This document shows, piece by piece, positions 59,765 through 64,000 of a stretch of DNA of 64,000 nt; position 1 is the stretch's first letter; each line of letters opens with the position of its first letter. The notes beneath the pieces are model-generated. The model did no database searches. It worked only from the letters and a program-made list of their open reading frames with translations, and was not told where the DNA came from. The translations under genes and the position numbers were made by a program. This stretch comes from Parapedobacter indicus. GTDB lineage: Bacteria > Bacteroidota > Bacteroidia > Sphingobacteriales > Sphingobacteriaceae. The DNA lies in assembly GCF_900113765.1 (NCBI RefSeq), contig NZ_FOQO01000015.1, positions 62,001 to 126,000 on the forward strand, given 5' to 3'.

Positions 59765-60145
59765 ATGAAAAAACTGTTATTTATCGCCGCAATTACGATT
59801 GCCGCATGCTCCAAAGAGCAATTACCCGAAACCCAATCAGTGACTTATCAACTCAATTGCAAAGATTGCGTTATCTACCTGGAAGATGATAAGTGGAATC
59901 ATTACAACGAACTGGACCGCAGCAAATTTCAATATTTCAACGTGAAGGGATCATTCACATACACCTTTGATAACGTGGGCCAGCTCGATACCGTGAATGC
60001 GAAAGTCTTTGTTTCAGTTTTCAATGCTGCTCAGCGAATCGACCTAACAATATCAGAGAACCTTCGCGGGAAATCAGTCAGGCTCGTAGACACCTTGGGG
60101 TTACCTTATGCATTAGAAAACAAAGTGAAATTGCCTCTACGATGA
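59765..60145 (+). CDS. Phage lipoprotein, 126 aa
   Basis: Lipoprotein signal (LLFIAAITIAACSKEQ, Cys about 16) and a beta-rich mature domain (VTYQLNCKDCVIYLEDDKW, YFNVKGSFTYTFDNVGQ). Second lipoprotein of the prophage. It could act in exclusion or lysis control; no direct evidence. Confidence 0.72.
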   Translation: MKKLLFIAAITIAACSKEQLPETQSVTYQLNCKDCVIYLEDDKWNHYNELDRSKFQYFNVKGSFTYTFDNVGQLDTVNAKVFVSVFNAAQRIDLTISENLRGKSVRLVDTLGLPYALENKVKLPLR

Positions 60146-60711
60146 AACTCCACGACTTAAAGCCCGGCCAGCGCTTCACCTTCGCAGACAAGCACAGAGG
60201 GAAGGTGTTTGAATACATTCTCGGTAATAATCGAACAATAATTTTTATGGATTTGGCTACAGGAGAGTACAGACAGACGTACCATAACCGTGAAATGTTC
60301 CGTAAAGAAGTGATCCTTGAATCATCAGAAGGCAAAATATTGATATTAACACCTGACGATATAGAGGTATTTACCCGCATTGTACAGGTAGCAATGCAGA
60401 TATCGTCCGAAGAAGGTGAACCGGAATCTAACCGATCAAGAATCAATGAATTGTATTTGAAAATCACAGGCCGTACAGGTAGGAAAATTGATTTGCCCGA
60501 TGACGTCATTATTGATAAGCGACTTCCAATTGCCGTTGTCGTAGATTCCCACGGCGATTTCCTTGATTATGTAAAACATCTAGGGAAACCTGACGAAAAA
60601 TACCATGAGGTCAGCAAACATGAAGATTGCCGCGGTATGGTGTTTAAGGACGTGATATGGGATAGTGGGTACACTGAATTGTACGATGCGGCAAAAAGCA
60701 GAATTAGATAG
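60142..60711 (+). CDS. Hypothetical phage protein, 189 aa
   Basis: N-terminal beta-rich part (DLKPGQRFTFADKHRGKVFEYI) like a small SH3-type domain, C-terminal alpha/beta part (IAVVVDSHGDFLDYVKHLG). Overlaps the lipoprotein gene by 4 bases. No family assigned. Confidence 0.62.
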   Translation: MKLHDLKPGQRFTFADKHRGKVFEYILGNNRTIIFMDLATGEYRQTYHNREMFRKEVILESSEGKILILTPDDIEVFTRIVQVAMQISSEEGEPESNRSRINELYLKITGRTGRKIDLPDDVIIDKRLPIAVVVDSHGDFLDYVKHLGKPDEKYHEVSKHEDCRGMVFKDVIWDSGYTELYDAAKSRIR

Positions 60712-60749
60712 AGAGTAATTAACAGATTGTTTCACCAAATTCAATAGCG

Positions 60750-60848
60750 ATGTTTCGAAGATTAGCGAACAGAGTGCGTGGGTTGTTCAACCGAGGCGGT
60801 AACCGCGGGGCAAGCTCCAGCGGACGCGCCGCCGGTGGGTCGGCTTAA
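60750..60848 (+). CDS. Possible 32-residue cationic peptide
   Basis: The frame ATG 60750 to TAA 60846-60848 encodes FRRLANRVRGLFNRGGNRG followed by a Ser/Gly/Ala tail. It is GC-rich compared with its neighbours and very basic. It may be a real peptide or a by-product of a structured RNA in the same stretch. Confidence 0.35.
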   Translation: MFRRLANRVRGLFNRGGNRGASSSGRAAGGSA

Positions 60849-60855
60849 CCCAAGG

Positions 60856-60927
60856 TACCCGTTGCCTAGGGCGATGGGTATATTTCATGATGATGTGTGT
60901 GCCGGAGCGGTTTGATACCCGTTCCGG
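60856..60927 (+). other. Structured non-coding stretch before the terminase genes
   Basis: An 11-bp hairpin with two wobbles (60856-60866 with 60870-60880) and a second of 9 bp (60902-60910 with 60919-60927) lie in a row upstream of the terminase small subunit. Such secondary structure next to terminase genes can be a packaging (cos/pac) site or an RNA leader. Confidence 0.45.
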
Positions 60928-60946
60928 TTGTTTAGTTGAAAGTGTT

Positions 60947-61489
60947 ATGAGTGAAGAATCCAACAAAGAACTTGAAAAGAATAGACGGTTAGCCAAGTTG
61001 AAAGCCATCGACCAGGCGGCAAAGGAAGATCCGAATTTCAAAGAATTCAAAGGCAAAAAGAAAACGCTGCTTTTCTGCCTTAAAATTGCCAAAGGCATCG
61101 TTACCGTAGCCTGTCAAAACGCCCACATTTCGACAAAGACATATTACAATTACCTCGATGAAAAGCATCAATCCTATGATAAGGAATTCGCGGAGATGGC
61201 TCACGAGATCAGGAATATGTCTCATGATTACGTCGAAAGCAAGCTGATGCAGAATATCGAGAACAATGATCAAAGGGCCATTGAGTTCTATCTCACCAAC
61301 AATGCGCGTGAGAGAGGTTATTCAAGCGCAACGCAAAAGGTAGATATGACTACGAACGGAAAGGATATACAGCAAACACCACTGTTATTTATGTCCGTCG
61401 ATGATTTGTCACAGGAAGAATTGGAAGCGTATAAACGCAAGTATCTAGGCGAGGACGACGATGCTGGGGATAACAACCAAGGTTCATAA
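60947..61489 (+). CDS. Terminase small subunit
   Basis: The 180-residue protein (from ATG 60947) shows an HTH region (GIVTVACQNAHISTKTYYNYLDE), then YVESKLMQNIENNDQRAIEFYL and ARERGYSS, the standard layout of phage terminase small subunits (DNA-binding HTH, oligomerisation helices, acidic tail EDDDAGDNNQG). It recognises the packaging site and overlaps the large subunit gene by 29 bases. An extended frame from 60887 is rejected because it lies in the structured region. Confidence 0.85.
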   Translation: MSEESNKELEKNRRLAKLKAIDQAAKEDPNFKEFKGKKKTLLFCLKIAKGIVTVACQNAHISTKTYYNYLDEKHQSYDKEFAEMAHEIRNMSHDYVESKLMQNIENNDQRAIEFYLTNNARERGYSSATQKVDMTTNGKDIQQTPLLFMSVDDLSQEELEAYKRKYLGEDDDAGDNNQGS

Positions 61490-62702
61490 TGACCTTTGGG
61501 AATCTTACAGATCAAAGGCATTCAACGTCTTTGTACTTGAAGGCGGTTCCCGGTCCAGTAAGACGCATAGCATTATCCAATTTTGGATAAAGTGGGCGTT
61601 TCTCCGTAAAGGTCGCAGTACTCGTGTAGCTGTTTGCCGGTTGAAGGGTACTTGGCTCGAAGCAACGGTATTGAAAGACTTCATTGACGTACTGCAATCG
61701 GTCGGTTTGTATAATCCGAAAAACCACAATAAAACGAAAAAGGTGATCAAGCTATTTGATACTGAATTTTGGTTTATCGGGCTTGACGATTCGCAAAAGA
61801 TTCACGGATTCAAGTCCGATGCATTTTGGATTAATGAAGCCGTAGAGGCCGGGTATGATGACTATGCCCAACTTATGCAGCGGTGCAATGGCTTCGCAAT
61901 ACTTGACTATAACCCGAGTTTTGAGGAACATTGGGTATATGACAGGATCCTGCAACGGCCACGGACGTACTACAACCACAGTACAATGCTGGATAATCCG
62001 CTCATTTCGCGCAACGCAAAAGAGCAGATATTGTCGTATGAGCCGACCGAAGAAAACTATAAGAATGGAACTGCAGACGAACGCAAGTGGAAAATATACG
62101 GCTTGGGCCAACGCGCCGCACTCGAAGGTTTGGTGTTCGAGTATGGAGTACATTGGGACATTATCAAAGAGGTACCCGCCTGGGCTAAGAAAATCCACCG
62201 CTGGGGTCTTGACTTTGGATATACCAATGACCCCACCGCGATCGGTGATCATTTTTGGACCGGATCAACAAACGAGGTTTGGCTTGATGAGCTCTGTTAT
62301 AAAACGCAGATGCTCAACACAGATATCGGTAAGATTTTGAAAGATAATGGATTGGTCGGCATCAAAGGTTATGCCGATAGTTCTGAACCTAAGAGTATCG
62401 ACGAAATATTCAAGATGGGACTGAACGTCCATCCGGTGGATAAGCCGCAGGGGTCGGTAAACACCGGTATCGATATCATGAAACGTCATAAGATTCATAT
62501 TACCGAACGGTCGTTAAACTTCATCAAAGAATGGCGTAACTATACCTGGCAGCAGGATAAAAACGGTAAGTGGCTCAACGTCCCTTGCGACACGAATAAC
62601 CACGGCATTGACGAAAGCCGGTATGTTTTCTTCATGGAAAAAGCTCAGAAGTCGGAACGTACTTCAAAGAATGTCAGCAAAGCAAGTTTAGGATTTTATT
62701 AA
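61461..62702 (+). CDS. Terminase large subunit
   Basis: The 413-residue protein has the ATPase Walker A GGSRSSKTHSIIQF, Walker B region FWINEAVEAGYDDYAQL, and the RNase H-like nuclease with Asp in LDFGYTNDP, GYADSSEPKSIDEI and GIDESRYVFF. This is the PBSX/Terminase_3-type large subunit that cuts and pumps DNA into the prohead. It starts 29 bases before the small subunit ends. Confidence 0.95.
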   Translation: MLGITTKVHNDLWESYRSKAFNVFVLEGGSRSSKTHSIIQFWIKWAFLRKGRSTRVAVCRLKGTWLEATVLKDFIDVLQSVGLYNPKNHNKTKKVIKLFDTEFWFIGLDDSQKIHGFKSDAFWINEAVEAGYDDYAQLMQRCNGFAILDYNPSFEEHWVYDRILQRPRTYYNHSTMLDNPLISRNAKEQILSYEPTEENYKNGTADERKWKIYGLGQRAALEGLVFEYGVHWDIIKEVPAWAKKIHRWGLDFGYTNDPTAIGDHFWTGSTNEVWLDELCYKTQMLNTDIGKILKDNGLVGIKGYADSSEPKSIDEIFKMGLNVHPVDKPQGSVNTGIDIMKRHKIHITERSLNFIKEWRNYTWQQDKNGKWLNVPCDTNNHGIDESRYVFFMEKAQKSERTSKNVSKASLGFY

Positions 62703-62710
62703 ATGATCGT

Positions 62711-63043
62711 ATGAAATTACTCAAAAGATTGAAACCTCAACAAAAAAAGATTGATGTCAAATCGCTAAAAGCTAAAGATTTGCATTACTTTTGTCCTACA
62801 TCGGATATAGATCGGCTAGTTTGTAAGCAAAAGAAAGTACCGTACAGCGAGGAGCTGGCCAGTGAGATAGCAAAGCATGTAGATTTTTACTTCATAGTCC
62901 TCAAAGATGGGGTTTATGATGTGGTTTCGGGTGTCAATTTCGCACCTTTCCTCAAAGACAACGGTATCGAGACACTCACTAAATCCGGATTGGCAGAAAA
63001 GTGTATTAACCATTATATCCAAAAGGTACATTATGGAAGATGA
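62711..63043 (+). CDS. Hypothetical phage protein between terminase and portal, 110 aa
   Basis: Basic N-terminus (LLKRLKPQQKKIDVKSLK) and alpha/beta remainder (HYFCPTSDIDRL, FYFIVLKDGVYDVVSG). Its end overlaps the portal start by 11 bases. No family recognised; likely connected to packaging by position. Confidence 0.6.
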   Translation: MKLLKRLKPQQKKIDVKSLKAKDLHYFCPTSDIDRLVCKQKKVPYSEELASEIAKHVDFYFIVLKDGVYDVVSGVNFAPFLKDNGIETLTKSGLAEKCINHYIQKVHYGR

Positions 63044-64000
63044 ATTGATAGCCCTTCTCACAACAGGCGAAATCGAAAAGGCCAAAAGCAAATTCAGCAA
63101 CAAAAAGGAAGATGTTGAAAAAGCATTGTCGTTTTACAACATCGACAAACACAAAATATCCAAAGAATCGGATGAAAAGGTGATACTTGCAGCGGACGGT
63201 AGTGTAAAAGACACTATCACGAATTGGGGACTTCCAATTGCCTACCAAAAGAAGATTGTGCAACAATCTGCTGTTTTTTTGGTTGGAGTGCCGGTTAAGC
63301 TTATCCAGGAAAGCGAAGGTACCGATAAGGCTTTTGAGCTGCTTACGAAGCTTTGGAACGAAATGAGGCAGGACAGCAAGAACCTCGAGGCTGCTACCTG
63401 CCTGTATAGTGAGACAGAATGCGCGAAGAAGTTCGTTCCGTACCGGGACGCTGACGCTGATCCTACCGACATGAGCAAATCCAACTCAGTGCGCTGCATC
63501 GTGTTGGCTAAATCCAAAAAAGACGATCTATACGTTTTATTTGACGAGTTCGGCGGCATGAAGGCGTTTGCCCGTGGTTACGAGGTCAAGACTGGTAACG
63601 GCACATTAGTACCCCATTTCGATGTTGAAACGGCTGATAACTATTATTTCAGCAAAAAGGATGATGAAGGTAAATGGGTTACCGAAGTCAAAAAGAATTT
63701 GACCAAAAAGATCAATATCTCATACTACACACAAGAGAAGTGGGATAGCTATTTGGTTGATAAGATCATCGAGCGCCGGGAATATCTTTCGTCAAAACGG
63801 GCTAACAACAATGACGCGATGGGAGACCCGATTCTTGTATTGGAGGGTGATGTCGAATCCCTTCCGGATAAAAAGGAGCTGGTAAAAGTCGTGCAGATTC
63901 AGCCAGGTGGAAGCGCTAGCTACCTGTATCCGCAAATGGCGGTTGACCTCATCAAAGAGGAGCGCGAGGATTTGGAAAAGCTGATCAATTACATAACCGA
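63033..64000 (+). CDS. Portal protein, SPP1 gp6-like (3' part outside window)
   Basis: From ATG 63033 the frame runs open to the window end (at least 322 residues). It starts EDELIALLTTGEIEKAK and has NWGLPIAYQKKIVQQSAVFLVG, TECAKKFVPYRD, HFDVETADNYYFSK and VVQIQPGGSASYLYPQMAV. Position after the terminase, length and these motifs match the SPP1 gp6/phage_prot_Gp6 portal family, the dodecameric ring through which DNA enters the head. Confidence 0.85.
   Translation, partial: MEDELIALLTTGEIEKAKSKFSNKKEDVEKALSFYNIDKHKISKESDEKVILAADGSVKDTITNWGLPIAYQKKIVQQSAVFLVGVPVKLIQESEGTDKAFELLTKLWNEMRQDSKNLEAATCLYSETECAKKFVPYRDADADPTDMSKSNSVRCIVLAKSKKDDLYVLFDEFGGMKAFARGYEVKTGNGTLVPHFDVETADNYYFSKKDDEGKWVTEVKKNLTKKINISYYTQEKWDSYLVDKIIERREYLSSKRANNNDAMGDPILVLEGDVESLPDKKELVKVVQIQPGGSASYLYPQMAVDLIKEEREDLEKLINYIT

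Larger units (their letters stand above)
33578..64000 (+). mobile_element. Prophage (left part; right end outside window)
   Basis: From the tRNA fragment onward the gene style changes: dozens of short, tightly packed genes in one direction, frequent 4-base overlaps, a repressor facing an early operon, recombination, replication, methylation and packaging genes. Terminase and portal at the right edge mark a tailed phage (Caudoviricetes). No integrase lies near the left junction, so it should be near the other end. Structural genes, lysis genes and the second attachment site lie beyond the window. Confidence 0.9.

Overview
The window looks like a chromosome segment of a Bacteroidota bacterium, most likely Sphingobacteriaceae-like (Pedobacter/Parapedobacter/Sphingobacterium relatives). 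The signs are a GLPGLI-family protein paired with a CarboxypepD_reg-type outer-membrane barrel, an HmuY/HmuR haem system, many lipoproteins, near-absent Shine-Dalgarno sequences and promoters of the Bacteroidota type (TTG, about 19-20 nt, then TAnnTTTG). The species cannot be fixed from sequence reading alone.

Host part, about 1-33.5 kb. A partial outer-membrane barrel gene and a GLPGLI gene (minus strand, start/stop overlap) are divergent from a histidine kinase/OmpR-type regulator pair. The shared intergenic region carries a phased array of TGTTAA half-sites. Next come a small lipoprotein, an acyl-CoA carboxylase beta subunit with an acyl-CoA dehydrogenase, yidC and pyrG. A four-gene cluster follows: serine hydrolase, 7-TM AraC-type regulator, secreted duplicated-domain protein and secreted DUF4350-like protein. 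Then come a tRNA-Pro preceded by five 92-bp tandem units made from its own 5' part, rplS, an M23 peptidase, and a haem uptake operon (TonB receptor-HmuY-HmuT-HmuU-HmuV-HmuS) divergent from cutC. After a small conserved protein, tRNA-Cys and a barrel protein comes the str operon (rpsL-rpsG-fusA-rpsJ), which contains an internal terminator-like hairpin and ends in a 25-bp perfect hairpin.

Prophage part, about 33.58 kb to the window end and continuing beyond it. A bare tRNA 3' end (T-arm plus acceptor 3' strand) marks the left attachment site. The minus-strand immunity operon (S24-type repressor, lipoprotein, 56-aa protein, HTH protein) faces a plus-strand early operon across an operator region with GTTCTC half-sites. 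The early genes encode RecT-like annealing protein, coiled-coil protein, PD-(D/E)XK exonuclease, many small unknowns, a candidate archaeo-eukaryotic-primase-like protein, a HARP/SNF2-like helicase, a helicase-DNA methylase fusion, a C5 methyltransferase with eight repeat units, a DUF4373-like replication protein, a DnaC-like loader, nucleases, a MazG-like protein and a PAPS-reductase-like protein. At the right edge lie terminase small and large subunits and the start of the portal gene. Integrase, capsid and tail genes are not in the window.

The most unusual signals are these. (1) A 24-bp element, WATAC-N5-GTATN-N4-GTATN, occurs seven times in the same orientation at fixed spacing, each directly 5' of a phage gene, and looks like a phage-wide promoter or operator. 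(2) Five truncated tRNA-Pro copies lie in tandem upstream of the intact gene behind one promoter. (3) A 138-nt tRNA-like RNA in the prophage has a long arm in place of the anticodon arm. (4) A TGTTAA array lies between the two-component system and its probable target genes.
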